The notes beneath the pieces were generated by a model, which made no database searches, was not told where the DNA came from, and saw only the letters and a list, made by a program, of their open reading frames with translations. From positions 1,312,501-1,376,500 of the forward strand of contig NZ_CP040676.1 of NCBI RefSeq assembly GCF_005960665.1: a stretch of 64,000 nucleotides of DNA, read 5' to 3'. The first letter of the stretch is position 1. Each line of letters starts with the position of its first letter. Position numbers and translations under genes: made by a program. This document shows, in pieces, positions 9,730-17,707 of this stretch. Source of the stretch: Exiguobacterium mexicanum (GTDB taxonomy: Bacteria; Bacillota; Bacilli; Exiguobacteriales; Exiguobacteriaceae).

Positions 9730-11619
9730 TTATTGATTAACAATCGTGAGTATCGGTGTCGTCGTGTCTGTCTGATTACTTGCTTGGACGAGTACGTCAG
9801 CATATGTCGCGCTGTTCGTCACGATGACAGGTGTGATACTTGAAATATTATGTGCAGCGATCATGTCATGGTCGAACGTCGTCAACACATCGCCCACTTT
9901 AAAGCTGTCCCCGTCTTTGACGTGTACGGTGAACGGTTTCCCATCGAGCGTCACCGTATCGAGACCGACGTGAATCAACAACTCGATTCCCGTGTTCGAA
10001 CGGAGACCGATCGCATGTTTCGTCGGTGCGACCATGACGACCGTCCCGTCAAACGGTGCAATGACCTTATTCCCGTCTGGCTCGACGGCATAACCTTTAC
10101 CCATCGCCCCGGAGGCGAATACATCGTCCGGAACATCGCTCAAGGCGATGACTTTTCCAGAGAGCGGTGAAGCAATCGTCTCTTCCTGAACGAGCGTCGC
10201 ACTCGCTTCTGCCGTCGCAGGTGTTTCCGTCACTTCTGTCACTTGTTTGGCCGTGTCTTCTCCGAAACCGAAGATTTGAATCAAGACGACCGGAAGGATG
10301 ATGGCAATCGCTGTCCCGATCAACAGTCCCCAAATCGAGGTCGGCACGTCTTCACTGATTCCGTTCACAAGGGTGAGCGGACCCGGGAGACCAGCGTAAG
10401 CGAAGTAATACGGGTTGAAGAAACTGGCCACGATGGCTCCGACGGCCCCCGAGATACATCCAAAGATGAACGGTTTCTTGAAGCGGAGTGTCACCCCGTA
10501 AATGGCAGGCTCTGTGATTCCGAATAGTCCAGTAATCCCAGCCGAGACACCGACTTTTTTGATTTCTTGGCTCTTCGCTTTCAAGATGACACCGAGAACG
10601 GCGCCGACTTGGGCGATGACGGCAATCGTCTGATATGCCTGGAATGAGTCACGGCCATACAAGTCGAAGTTTGCGAGCACCATCGGCGTCACGCCCCAAT
10701 GGACCCCGAAGATGACGATGACTTGCCAGAGACCACCGATAATTGCGCCAGCGAGCATCGGGGCGTTCTCCGCTAAGAAGTTGTAGCCGTTGGCAATCCC
10801 GACCGCACCCATCGTCGTGATTGGTCCGATGACGAGAATCGTGAGCGGCACCATGAGCACCAAACTGAAGAACGGTACGAACAAAGGACGAATGACCTCG
10901 TTCATGTGTCGGTTCAAGAACCGCTCGACATAGGATAAGATCCAGACGAGGAAGAGCGGTGGTAATACCGATGACGTATACGTCGTACCTGACAAGGCGA
11001 GACCAAGGAAACTGATCGTCTCCCCTGACGTGATGCGAGCCGCCATCTCGGCCCATGTCGGACTGACCAAGGCCGCACTGGCTGCGACGGAGATGAACGT
11101 GTTCGTCTTAAAGTGTTTCGATGCCGTGATGGCGATGAAAATCGGTAAGAACGTGAACGGTGCCCATGAGATGAAGCTGAACACTTCGTACGTCCCCGTC
11201 TCGGCGAAACCGTCGAACAACAATGTCGTGATGATGAGTACCCCTTGCAAAATCCCGGCTGCGGCCAAGATATAGATGAACGGTGCGAATACGGCGGACA
11301 TCGTAGCGATGATGCGGTTGAGGACGGTCCCCTTGTTTCCGTCTTCGACCTCAGTCCCTTCGATTTGCACCAGTTTCGTGAACTCATCGAACACTTCCCC
11401 GACATGCTGCCCGATGACGACCTGGAACTGGCCACCCGTCTCGACGACCGTGATGACACCTGGCATCGCCATGACTTGTTCTTTCGCCTGCGGATTTGAC
11501 CGCTTCAAGACGAGGCGGAGTCGCGTCGCACAGCGCGCCGCATTGATGACGTTGTCTTCCCCTCCGACGGCCTCTAAAATATCCCGAGCCAATTTTGAAT
11601 AATCCCGAACTTTACTCAA
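9730..11619 (-). CDS. bglP: PTS beta-glucoside-type transporter, EIIBCA
   Basis: A membrane permease that phosphorylates beta-glucosides during import. The domain order is B-C-A: EIIB with phospho-Cys30 in [17 protein letters not shown] with about ten membrane segments (roughly 105-465) and a GITEPAIYGVTLRFKKPF loop, then EIIA at the C-terminus with its histidine in LLIHVGLDTV and the PLSGKVIALSDVPDDVFASG start. The frame opens far upstream, but TTG at 11619 lies 8 bases after AGGAGG and gives SKVRDYSKLARDI, the usual start. The length, 629 residues, is normal. It is transcribed from a promoter holding a perfect operator, probably for the divergent GntR protein. Confidence 0.93.
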   Translation of the reverse strand: MSKVRDYSKLARDILEAVGGEDNVINAARCATRLRLVLKRSNPQAKEQVMAMPGVITVVETGGQFQVVIGQHVGEVFDEFTKLVQIEGTEVEDGNKGTVLNRIIATMSAVFAPFIYILAAAGILQGVLIITTLLFDGFAETGTYEVFSFISWAPFTFLPIFIAITASKHFKTNTFISVAASAALVSPTWAEMAARITSGETISFLGLALSGTTYTSSVLPPLFLVWILSYVERFLNRHMNEVIRPLFVPFFSLVLMVPLTILVIGPITTMGAVGIANGYNFLAENAPMLAGAIIGGLWQVIVIFGVHWGVTPMVLANFDLYGRDSFQAYQTIAVIAQVGAVLGVILKAKSQEIKKVGVSAGITGLFGITEPAIYGVTLRFKKPFIFGCISGAVGAIVASFFNPYYFAYAGLPGPLTLVNGISEDVPTSIWGLLIGTAIAIILPVVLIQIFGFGEDTAKQVTEVTETPATAEASATLVQEETIASPLSGKVIALSDVPDDVFASGAMGKGYAVEPDGNKVIAPFDGTVVMVAPTKHAIGLRSNTGIELLIHVGLDTVTLDGKPFTVHVKDGDSFKVGDVLTTFDHDMIAAHNISSITPVIVTNSATYADVLVQASNQTDTTTPILTIVNQ

Positions 11620-11637
11620 CAGAACACCCTCCTTTGA

Positions 11638-11650
11638 TGTAACGCTTACA
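11638..11650. promoter_or_regulatory. cre-like catabolite-control site
   Basis: TGTAACGCTTACA lies just upstream of the PTS ribosome site and downstream of its promoter. It resembles the CcpA cre box TGWAANCGNTNWCA but is one base shorter, so binding is only possible, not assured. Confidence 0.35.
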
Positions 11651-11664
11651 TTTTGTACACTCTT

Positions 11665-11693
11665 ACTATAATTGTACCGGTACAATTAATCAA
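11665..11693 (-). promoter_or_regulatory. PTS operon promoter with embedded palindromic operator
   Basis: On the minus strand a -35 TTGATT (11693-11688) and a -10 TATAGT (11670-11665) are 17 bases apart. The spacer is almost entirely the perfect 18-bp palindrome AATTGTACCGGTACAATT (11670-11687). This resembles operators of GntR/HutC-type sugar regulators such as TreR. A repressor bound there would block RNA polymerase directly. Confidence 0.7.
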
Positions 11694-11741
11694 TAGCGAT
11701 ACAATAAATAGTTTGTGAACGTTTCGTAGACATGTGTGTGG

Positions 11742-11747
11742 TATAAT
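11742..11747 (+). promoter_or_regulatory. -10 box of the GntR regulator gene
   Basis: TATAAT at 11742-11747, preceded by TGTGG (extended -10 character), lies 34 bases upstream of the GTG start. No good -35 is visible. Confidence 0.45.
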
Positions 11748-11781
11748 GAAGGCAACATTTTCAAGTAGATGAGGGATGAGC

Positions 11782-12492
11782 GTGCTTAAATATCAACAAG
11801 TGGCAGCAGAGATTGAACAGTACATCAATCAACATGATTTGAAGCAAGGAGATAAACTGCCCGTGCTCGAGCAGTTGATGAGCCAATATGCCGTCAGCAA
11901 GAGCACGATCACGAAAGCACTCGAATTGTTGGAGCGGAAAGGGGTCATCTTTCAATTGCGGGGGAGCGGCATCTTCGTCCGGCGCCACAACCGTCCGGGC
12001 TATATGAGCCTGTTCTCGACACAAGGGTTCAAGAGCAACCTTGGTGACCGGGTGTTGACGTCGGACGTGCTCGACGTCTCGGTCTCGAAACCGGACGCGA
12101 CGGTCGCACAGAACCTTGGCATCGACGTGACAGATGACGTCTATCGCGTCGAGCGGGTCCGCTTCGTCGACGGCGAGGTGTTCTGTTACGAGGAGTCGTA
12201 CTATGTGAAGGCGATCGTGCCGTATTTGAACCGAGAAATCGTCGCCGACTCGATCTTCGATTACGTACAGGGCGCACTCGGTGTCACCATCGGCTTTTCG
12301 GACATGTACATGCAGGTCGGTCGACTGACCCAGACGGAAGCCGGCTATCTAGGTTTACAGACGGAGGACCCGACGCTCCGCATCGAGACGATCTTCCATC
12401 TATCGAATGGAAAGCCGTTCGATTATTCACGCATCACGTATCATTACGAGCACTCCCAGTTCGTCGTTCAGGCGAACGGGCCGTACATGTGA
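11782..12492 (+). CDS. GntR/HutC-family (TreR-like) sugar-responsive repressor
   Basis: Probably the repressor of the divergent beta-glucoside PTS operon. The N-terminal winged helix (about 1-70) contains KYQQVAAEIEQYINQ, GDKLPVLEQLMSQYAVSKSTITKALELLERKG and FQLRGSGIFV. The C-terminal UTRA effector domain (about 85-230) includes VYRVERVRFVDGEVFCYEESYYV and TIFHLSNGKPFDYSRITYHYEHSQFVV. The GTG at 11782 is preferred because GAGGG ends directly before the ATG at 11776, leaving no spacing. Members of this group bind sugar phosphates; the ligand here is presumably a phosphorylated beta-glucoside. Confidence 0.88.
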   Translation: MLKYQQVAAEIEQYINQHDLKQGDKLPVLEQLMSQYAVSKSTITKALELLERKGVIFQLRGSGIFVRRHNRPGYMSLFSTQGFKSNLGDRVLTSDVLDVSVSKPDATVAQNLGIDVTDDVYRVERVRFVDGEVFCYEESYYVKAIVPYLNREIVADSIFDYVQGALGVTIGFSDMYMQVGRLTQTEAGYLGLQTEDPTLRIETIFHLSNGKPFDYSRITYHYEHSQFVVQANGPYM

Positions 12493-12529
12493 AAACACCG
12501 CTCTACGCGATGGCGTAGAGCGGTGTTTT
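12492..12529 (+). terminator. Intrinsic terminator of the GntR gene
   Basis: A 17-bp stem (AAAACACCGCTCTACGC / its complement) with a GATG loop, ending in a T-run, follows the stop codon directly. Confidence 0.88.
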
Positions 12530-12604
12530 TGTGTGGCTCAGACTAGCGGTTTTCGATTTAAATCAATTACTGACGTTTACATTTCACTTTCTCCATCGCC
12601 TTCG

Positions 12605-13288
12605 CTAAAAAAGATAACCGAGCGGGAGCACCGCCAACAACGCGAGTCCGAGCATCCGATATGATGTTGGCTCTGTCGTCTGAACGTCACCTGAACCACC
12701 AGTAAGCGCATCCCCTGGTTGCGCTTCGGTGTTGGATTGTGTCTCGACCAAGAGTTTCTGATACATCTCGAGCGTGACCGTGTCTCCGTCGATGAACCGT
12801 TTCGCATCGGTCGTCAAGGCGGTCAACGTCTTTCCATCATAGTCAAACCAGGCATTCTCTCGCGCGGAATGGACCAATGTACCGGACACATCAGCTAAGG
12901 CAATGGCCAACTCGTCACCATAGCCGAACGTGGAGAAGGCGAAGAGGCCCGGTTCTTGCTCGTACGTCCCGATGACATTTCTCGGCTCCCCATCTTGTTG
13001 GACGGCTGATACGTACTCCTTGCTCGAGACGAACGTACACATTTCGTCCGACGAATAACAGGATTGCGCGGCAATCATCACTTCATGGAGCGAACCGAAC
13101 GAGATGGCGCGACTTTCCGTCAAGTGATAGTTACTCGGGTCGTCACCTTCGATATGGTCGAGGACGATTGACTCGAAATGTTCTTCAGCGAAACGCTCCG
13201 GTGATCGTTCTGTCGGCGCCGCAGCTGCCGACGTAGCAGCGAGCGTGAAGATCCCGGCTAAAGCGAATGTTGTGAGGTGGCGGAACAT
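12605..13288 (-). CDS. Secreted, C-terminally anchored protein of unknown function
   Basis: No family is recognised. The 227-residue protein starts with a signal peptide (FRHLTTFALAGIFTLAATSAAAA). A soluble extracellular domain with two cysteines (SCYSSDEMC) follows, then a Gly/Thr-rich linker and a C-terminal membrane segment (MLGLALLAVLPLGYLF) without an obvious charged tail. The arrangement suggests a surface protein. ATG at 13288 is used because GAGGAG precedes it, rather than the frame's first start 18 bases earlier. Confidence 0.7.
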   Translation of the reverse strand: MFRHLTTFALAGIFTLAATSAAAAPTERSPERFAEEHFESIVLDHIEGDDPSNYHLTESRAISFGSLHEVMIAAQSCYSSDEMCTFVSSKEYVSAVQQDGEPRNVIGTYEQEPGLFAFSTFGYGDELAIALADVSGTLVHSARENAWFDYDGKTLTALTTDAKRFIDGDTVTLEMYQKLLVETQSNTEAQPGDALTGGSGDVQTTEPTSYRMLGLALLAVLPLGYLF

Positions 13289-13375
13289 ATTTCTTTCTCC
13301 TCTCATTTAACGGATTTCTTTATAAACAGTAGAACATTATGAATGCTATTTCTCGCTATATCATGCCAGTTTCGC

Positions 13376-13867
13376 TCACTGTACGAGCAACCAGACTTCT
13401 CCACTATGCATATAATCTTCATCTTGAATCAGTTCGTGAAACCGATGCACCTCGACGTCCGCTGACAGGTCGAGTCTTTGTAGGAATACGCAATCGTTAG
13501 GCAACCGCGTCCACGTCTGCTCTGACGTATCCCGATCCATAAACGCCTTCAGTCGTGCATCGCTTTCAAACACGAGGAGTTCGGACTGCCAAAGCGTCGG
13601 CAAATCGAGTAAGACGACGACCTGGTACCGCTCCTTTTCTCGGTTATGCACGAGACGTGAGGCCCCTTCCATCATCACCTCGATAATCGCACGTTGAATC
13701 CGGCTGTTCTCCTGTACAGACGATAAGAACGATTGTTCAATCGGGATTTTGTTATGCCAATACCCGTCATGAAACGTCGTCGGGAACGATTGGGTCTGTT
13801 CGTTGACATGCAGGCGCAACCGTTTCAGTCTTCGTCTGACACCGCGTACTTTTGCCCGTCTCTTCAA
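13376..13867 (-). CDS. DUF3916 family protein
   Basis: The 163 residues match the pattern of DUF3916: a basic N-terminus (RRRLKRLRLH), then FHDGYWHNKIPIEQSFLSS and a conserved body ending in EVWLLVQ. The function of the family is unknown. Its start overlaps the stop of the upstream DinB-like gene by four bases (ATGA), so the two are translationally coupled. Confidence 0.8.
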   Translation of the reverse strand: MKRRAKVRGVRRRLKRLRLHVNEQTQSFPTTFHDGYWHNKIPIEQSFLSSVQENSRIQRAIIEVMMEGASRLVHNREKERYQVVVLLDLPTLWQSELLVFESDARLKAFMDRDTSEQTWTRLPNDCVFLQRLDLSADVEVHRFHELIQDEDYMHSGEVWLLVQ

Positions 13868-14352
13868 GAGGTTTTCCCCAAGATGGCGTCGACTTGCTGC
13901 TGGTGGTGCCGGTCATGTTCGATGAACTCGGTGACGATATAGGCGAGCGTATACGGGACACCGTGATGCGGGCAATGGGTTACCCCGTTCGCCGTCGTGT
14001 GCGAAGTCAGCGTCTCTTGACTTAATGACTGAAGCGTTTCTATGAGCGAACTTCGAGTCGTTTTTGCTAACTGGAGCACGTTTTCTCCTGAGAGACGCTT
14101 CGCTTTTTGGGTCGCTCGCGCGTTAAACGAGTCGAACTCAGGGAAAATCATGCCTTCCCCGGTCTTCACCGCTGGAATGATGACGTTCAACAGATGGTTA
14201 TCCCAATGGGCAATGTGAAGGACGATTGCTTTGATTGACCATTTGTCGGTCGCAATTGGCTTGTCCCACATCGATTCATCCAATCTCTCTAACGTATTTA
14301 GCCAATCTGTATAAGATGCGAATTCATCGATTACGTTTATAGTGCTAGTCAT
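13864..14352 (-). CDS. DinB/YfiT-like putative metal-dependent protein
   Basis: A four-helix-bundle DinB-superfamily protein of 162 residues. The metal-binding histidines are placed as expected: IVLHIAHWDNHLL near residue 45-57 and EFIEHDRHHQQQVDAIL near the C-terminus. Family members are thiol-dependent transferases (bacillithiol, mycothiol) or of unknown role. It forms a two-gene unit with the DUF3916 gene. Confidence 0.85.
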   Translation of the reverse strand: MTSTINVIDEFASYTDWLNTLERLDESMWDKPIATDKWSIKAIVLHIAHWDNHLLNVIIPAVKTGEGMIFPEFDSFNARATQKAKRLSGENVLQLAKTTRSSLIETLQSLSQETLTSHTTANGVTHCPHHGVPYTLAYIVTEFIEHDRHHQQQVDAILGKTS

Positions 14353-14407
14353 GGACTTGTTCTCCTTGGTCTATAAAGTAAGTAGAGCGACTCATGTTCG
14401 AACACAT

Positions 14408-14905
14408 CTATTCCGATTCATATAACCCTTCCGTTCGATTATACTCTTCCAAGCTGCGCCAATCAGGGAAAGTTTTTCGGAAGCGGCTACTGACGTCTTT
14501 TACTTGGCTCAGCAACAAGATAAACGTTGAGTCCCAAAAGATCAACTCACACACCGCACTCGGATACTGAATACGAGGTGACTCGATCCATAGGTCGCTA
14601 TTACCGTCTGCGAACGGATAGACGGTCAGTTCGTTTAACGTGATCGACTCATGGCGTTCAAACGCCGTGAACACTCCCCAAATGACGTATAAGTTTGTGT
14701 GATGGACCAGTTCGAGTAGACGTTCACCTTTTATCCAGTAAGCCGTCCCTTCCTCGAGTTCTTGAACCTCTTCAAAATACTGTAACGCATCGTTTGAGAG
14801 AACGTCGTCGAGGTCCGTCACTAACCAATTATAGTCGGAGACTTGTGAATGGAGAGCAGTCATGACTTCTTGAATGGAAACGAATCGTTCGATAATCGTA
14901 TTCAT
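14408..14905 (-). CDS. Conserved-looking cytosolic protein of unknown function
   Basis: No family is recognised. The 165-residue protein has no signal or membrane segment, is acidic and aromatic-rich (YWIKGERLLELVHHTNLYVIWGVF; CELIFWDSTFILLLSQ) and looks globular. Its start overlaps the stop of the preceding 117-residue gene by four bases (ATGA), so they form an operon. The upstream end of this operon is close to an IS3-family element. Confidence 0.65.
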   Translation of the reverse strand: MNTIIERFVSIQEVMTALHSQVSDYNWLVTDLDDVLSNDALQYFEEVQELEEGTAYWIKGERLLELVHHTNLYVIWGVFTAFERHESITLNELTVYPFADGNSDLWIESPRIQYPSAVCELIFWDSTFILLLSQVKDVSSRFRKTFPDWRSLEEYNRTEGLYESE

Positions 14906-15255
14906 GGCAATAACGCCTCATGTTTCAGCAACCATTTGAACCATCTACCGTGCCCATCCGTCTCAGCAATTGTCTGTTCTCGTCTCACACCGTTCACATA
15001 TTCATCTAGATGCAGGTCTTTGTCTTGGATATGGTTATAAAGATGGAACACCTCTCTCGTCTGTCCAATCTGTTCGACCACGTTCAGCAAGTGCATCTTC
15101 ATATCGATCGTCATCTGGTTGGCCACATGGGTGTAGAAGATGCAGAGGGTGCTCTCTTCTGGAATGCTGTCGGAAAACCTCAAAAATTTTTGAGATAGAT
15201 CATGTGCAGTCAATGCGCTTCTCCTCCGATACATACTTGCTCTTAAATCATACAT
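14902..15255 (-). CDS. Small cytosolic protein of unknown function, next to IS3 element
   Basis: About 117 residues from ATG 15255 (YDLRASMYRRRSALTAHDLSQKFL); the frame is open to a TTG at 15291. It contains NQMTIDMKMHLLNVVEQ and an aromatic C-terminus. A good AAAGGAG site at about 15272-15278 lies 18 bases from the ATG with no start codon at normal spacing, so the true start is unclear. The upstream region is cut off by the IS3 element only 60 bases away, so the native promoter may be lost. Confidence 0.55.
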   Translation of the reverse strand: MYDLRASMYRRRSALTAHDLSQKFLRFSDSIPEESTLCIFYTHVANQMTIDMKMHLLNVVEQIGQTREVFHLYNHIQDKDLHLDEYVNGVRREQTIAETDGHGRWFKWLLKHEALLP

Positions 15256-15290
15256 TCCGTTTAAGTCGTGAGACTCCTTTCTAAAACACA

Positions 15291-15307
15291 AAAAAGCGGC
15301 ACCGTCT
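15291..15307. other. Orphan half of a terminator stem at the IS3 boundary
   Basis: AAAAAAGCGGCACCGTC looks like the 5' arm of a standard intrinsic terminator. Its complementary arm (GACGGTGCCGC plus T-run) is not found on the other side of the IS3 element, so DNA next to the element was probably lost. Confidence 0.4.
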
Positions 15308-15347
15308 ACTAATCTGTACCCCTTGTAAAGGACATTAATAAAAAAAC

Positions 15348-16208
15348 TTATGCTGATTCAAGGAGATGATTCCTGTACTGTACGGGAGTCATCTTTTTCA
15401 TGTTCCATTGATAACGATGATGGTTGTAATAGTTAATGGTTTTTCGGATTTCACGCTGTAGTGAATCGAACGTGGTACAGGCCTTTAACTCGACGATATC
15501 CTTGAAATGTCCAAAGAATGATTCCTGGACAGCGTTATCCCAACAGTTGCCCCGTCGGGACATGGATTGACCTAGCTTCATACGCTTCACCTCTTTCTGA
15601 TAGGTCGGGCTCGTGTAGTGCCCTCCTTGATCTGAATGGATGAATGCGTCCTTGTCCAAGCGAATCCTCCGGTTCTTCCGTAAACGCTTCAACGTATCCA
15701 ATACAATGTCGAGATTGATGTTCTCAGAGAGTTGATGCGCCAGTACCTCATTGGTCGAACCGTCCACGATGGTCGAAAGATAGGCTCGCTTACCGTTCCC
15801 GTAAAATATGTAGGTGATATCGGTGAGAAGCACCTTGTAGGGAGTGCCCTGTTTGAATTCGCGTTTGAGGCGATTCGGCACCACCCGGTGCTCGGCCGTC
15901 GCCTTAATGAGCCGTTTGTATGGCTTCGCCTTGCGGATTGGACACACGATGTTGTATTTCCGCATGATACGTCGGATACACTTCAGGTTCATCGTCACAC
16001 CGAAATGACCAGACAGCACCATCTTGATCTGCCTAGCACCCTTCTTGCGCTTCTTGAAGTGGAACGCCTTCAGAACGAGGTCACGAAGAGCCACGTCTTT
16101 CGATTCGCGCTCCTGTCTGGTCTGTCTCCTCCGTTCCGAGAAATAGGCGTGGTATCCCTGACGTGACACCCCGGCCACCTGGCAGAGATGGCTGACCATC
16201 CCCTTCAT
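15348..16208 (-). CDS. IS3-family transposase OrfB (DDE integrase core)
   Basis: The catalytic half of the transposase, 286 residues from the internal ATG. It has an N-terminal HTH_21-like region (LCQVAGVSRQGYHAYFSERRR) and an rve core with LLTDITYIFYGNGKRAYLSTIVD (first Asp), IHSDQGGHYTSPTY (second Asp) and GNCWDNAVQESFFGHFKDI (Glu). The frame is open upstream into orfA (ASQKYELIQGVIIKHKMKGM), one base back (-1) from the orfA frame. The active enzyme is therefore expected as an OrfAB fusion made by -1 frameshifting. Confidence 0.92.
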   Translation of the reverse strand: MKGMVSHLCQVAGVSRQGYHAYFSERRRQTRQERESKDVALRDLVLKAFHFKKRKKGARQIKMVLSGHFGVTMNLKCIRRIMRKYNIVCPIRKAKPYKRLIKATAEHRVVPNRLKREFKQGTPYKVLLTDITYIFYGNGKRAYLSTIVDGSTNEVLAHQLSENINLDIVLDTLKRLRKNRRIRLDKDAFIHSDQGGHYTSPTYQKEVKRMKLGQSMSRRGNCWDNAVQESFFGHFKDIVELKACTTFDSLQREIRKTINYYNHHRYQWNMKKMTPVQYRNHLLESA

Positions 16209-16234
16209 TTTGTGCTTGATGATGACACCTTGAA

Positions 16235-16675
16235 TCAGCTCATACTTTTGCGATGCGTTAAGTCCAGCTTTCCTCTCCCTTCCGCCAGGCGGATCTCCTT
16301 TAATAGTTCGACCTCTGCTTTCAACAGTTTGTTTTCGGCCTCGAGCTTCGCGTACCGTTCTTCTGTCGACAGCTCTTTATCTCTCCAACGTCCTGAATTA
16401 CTTGATCGTGTATCGCGCAGCCCCATTACCCCATCTTTTCGGTAAGCTCGTGTCCAACGATTTTTACAAGAACTCATACGCCGTTCACCGAGTACCTCCA
16501 CATCGAATCCACATCCCCGGAAGATTTCCACAGGGAACTTTCCTTCCAACGTCTGTGCTATAAAAAGTTCCTTAAACTCATCGGTATACGTGATCCCTTT
16601 CGGGCTCACAGATTTAACGTAAGGATTTGCGGCTAGCGCATCTATTTCTTTTGACGTAAATATCTTCTTCGACAC
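16235..16675 (-). CDS. IS3-family transposase OrfA (helix-turn-helix)
   Basis: The DNA-binding half of the transposase, 146 residues from a GTG with GGGAG upstream. It shows a helix-turn-helix (YTDEFKELFIAQTLEGKFPVEIFRGCGFDVEVLGERRMSSCKNRWTRAYRKDG) and a C-terminal leucine-zipper-like coiled coil (YAKLEAENKLLKAEVELLKEI) used for multimerisation. Its stop lies 26 bases before the first ATG of orfB, whose frame extends back over the end of orfA. An A-rich CGCAAAAGT at about 16240-16250 is the likely slippage zone, though it is not a perfect A-AAA-AAG heptamer. Confidence 0.88.
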   Translation of the reverse strand: MSKKIFTSKEIDALAANPYVKSVSPKGITYTDEFKELFIAQTLEGKFPVEIFRGCGFDVEVLGERRMSSCKNRWTRAYRKDGVMGLRDTRSSNSGRWRDKELSTEERYAKLEAENKLLKAEVELLKEIRLAEGRGKLDLTHRKSMS

Positions 16676-16763
16676 TCGAATTCACTCCCAATATGATTTA
16701 GTCCAGTGTACACAAAAACCCTGAGCAGTAGACTTTTTTTTAGTGTCTACTACTCAGGGTACA

Positions 16764-17124
16764 GTTTAGCCGTTCCTATTCTCTTTTTTTTCATGTAGAT
16801 GCCCTCCGAATATGTCATTTTTTATTTTTTATTTTTTATAAGTATAACATTCATAAAGTTTAACGAAAAAGTTTCGACTTTTTGTGCAGATATCTTGATT
16901 TCAAAACAGGTAATCCATTCCCTCTACAATTGACCCAAAAGGAATAATCCTTCCAATCGGTCCGGTGGAGGATCTTTGCCTGATTTTTATTTATAAATTT
17001 TCTACACCTGACATTTCTTTTCTTTCGGTTAGTCCACTTTAAAGAAATGTTTTTTTCTCGTTTTTTCTTTGCAGCATTTTTCAAAATAACGTGGCCCGCA
17101 TTATGCTTGGGAAATTCAGAGGTA
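16764..17124. other. AT-rich gap between IS3 element and ResA remnant
   Basis: No convincing gene is seen. The stretch is AT-rich with T-runs. An open frame across 16860-17180 on the minus strand overlaps the ResA-like gene, has no ribosome site and reads as low-complexity Lys/Arg/Asn, so it was not called. This may be decayed DNA. Confidence 0.4.
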
Positions 17125-17669
17125 TCAGCACGGTTTGATCTGTTCCATATAACTCGCGATATCCTCTTCGGACATTTCACCCGTAATAATTTTCTCGATT
17201 TTGCCCTCTTGATTGACTAACAGAGTAGTCGGCAATGGACGGATATTATAAGCTTCCATAACACTTTTGTCCTTATCGATAACAATCGGGAACGTTAAAT
17301 TTCGCTGTTCAGCAAATTGTCTCACTTCATAATCGGATTGCGCAATATTGACAGCGAGTATCTCCACACCTTGATCCTTGTATACCTGGTACTGCTTTTC
17401 CATCAGCGGGAACTCTTTTTCGCACGGTTTGCACCAAGTACCCCAAAAGTTCACGAACACCCCCTGCCCTTTGTACTCAGACAGCTGATGCCGTTCCTCG
17501 TTCAAATCCGTCAACGCAAAATCGGGTGCCGAATCTCCAACTTGCAGCAATTCGTTTTTCTCTTTTGTTAATCCGTTGTAGATGGTAAATGCAATAGCGA
17601 CAACCAGAATGAACAAATACTTGTCCTCATAATCAAGCGATTTCTCTTTTTATCCTTTTTAGCAGCCAT
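17125..17669 (-). pseudogene. resA: ResA/TlpA-type thiol-disulfide oxidoreductase, frameshifted in its membrane anchor
   Basis: It would be a membrane-tethered thioredoxin-like reductase for cytochrome c maturation or periplasmic thiol repair. The thioredoxin domain is intact: VGDSAPDFALTDLNEE, the WGTWCKPCEKEF active site (CxxC), VEILAVNIAQSDYEV and the cis-Pro region RPLPTTLLV. The natural start is ATG 17669 after AGGAAGG, reading MAAKKDKKRNRLIMRTSI. That frame then breaks (one base missing near 17617), and the domain continues in another frame from TTG 17616 (FILVVAIAFTIYNGL). A product made from that TTG would lack the basic N-terminus. Partner ccdA lies upstream in the same direction. 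Confidence 0.75.
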
Positions 17670-17707
17670 ACACTGTCACGTCCTTCCTAGATGATGGGTT
17701 GAGTCCA

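Larger units (their letters stand above)
15315..16763 (-). mobile_element. IS3-family (IS150-like) insertion sequence, 1449 bp
   Basis: It is bounded by imperfect terminal inverted repeats. The left end reads TGTACCCCTTGTAAAGGACA, and the complement of the right end reads TGTACCCTGAGTAGTAGACA; both then run into TTAA/CTAA and an A-run. The termini are TG...CA as in the IS3 family. It holds overlapping orfA and orfB in the -1 arrangement. Flanking trinucleotides (ATC left, GTT right) do not match, so no target duplication remains. It marks the left edge of an AT-rich foreign segment. Confidence 0.85.

Noticed and set aside
16860-17180. 106-codon open frame on the minus strand
   Set aside because: Overlaps the end of the ResA-like gene, has no ribosome site and reads as Lys/Arg/Asn-rich low complexity; no family pattern.
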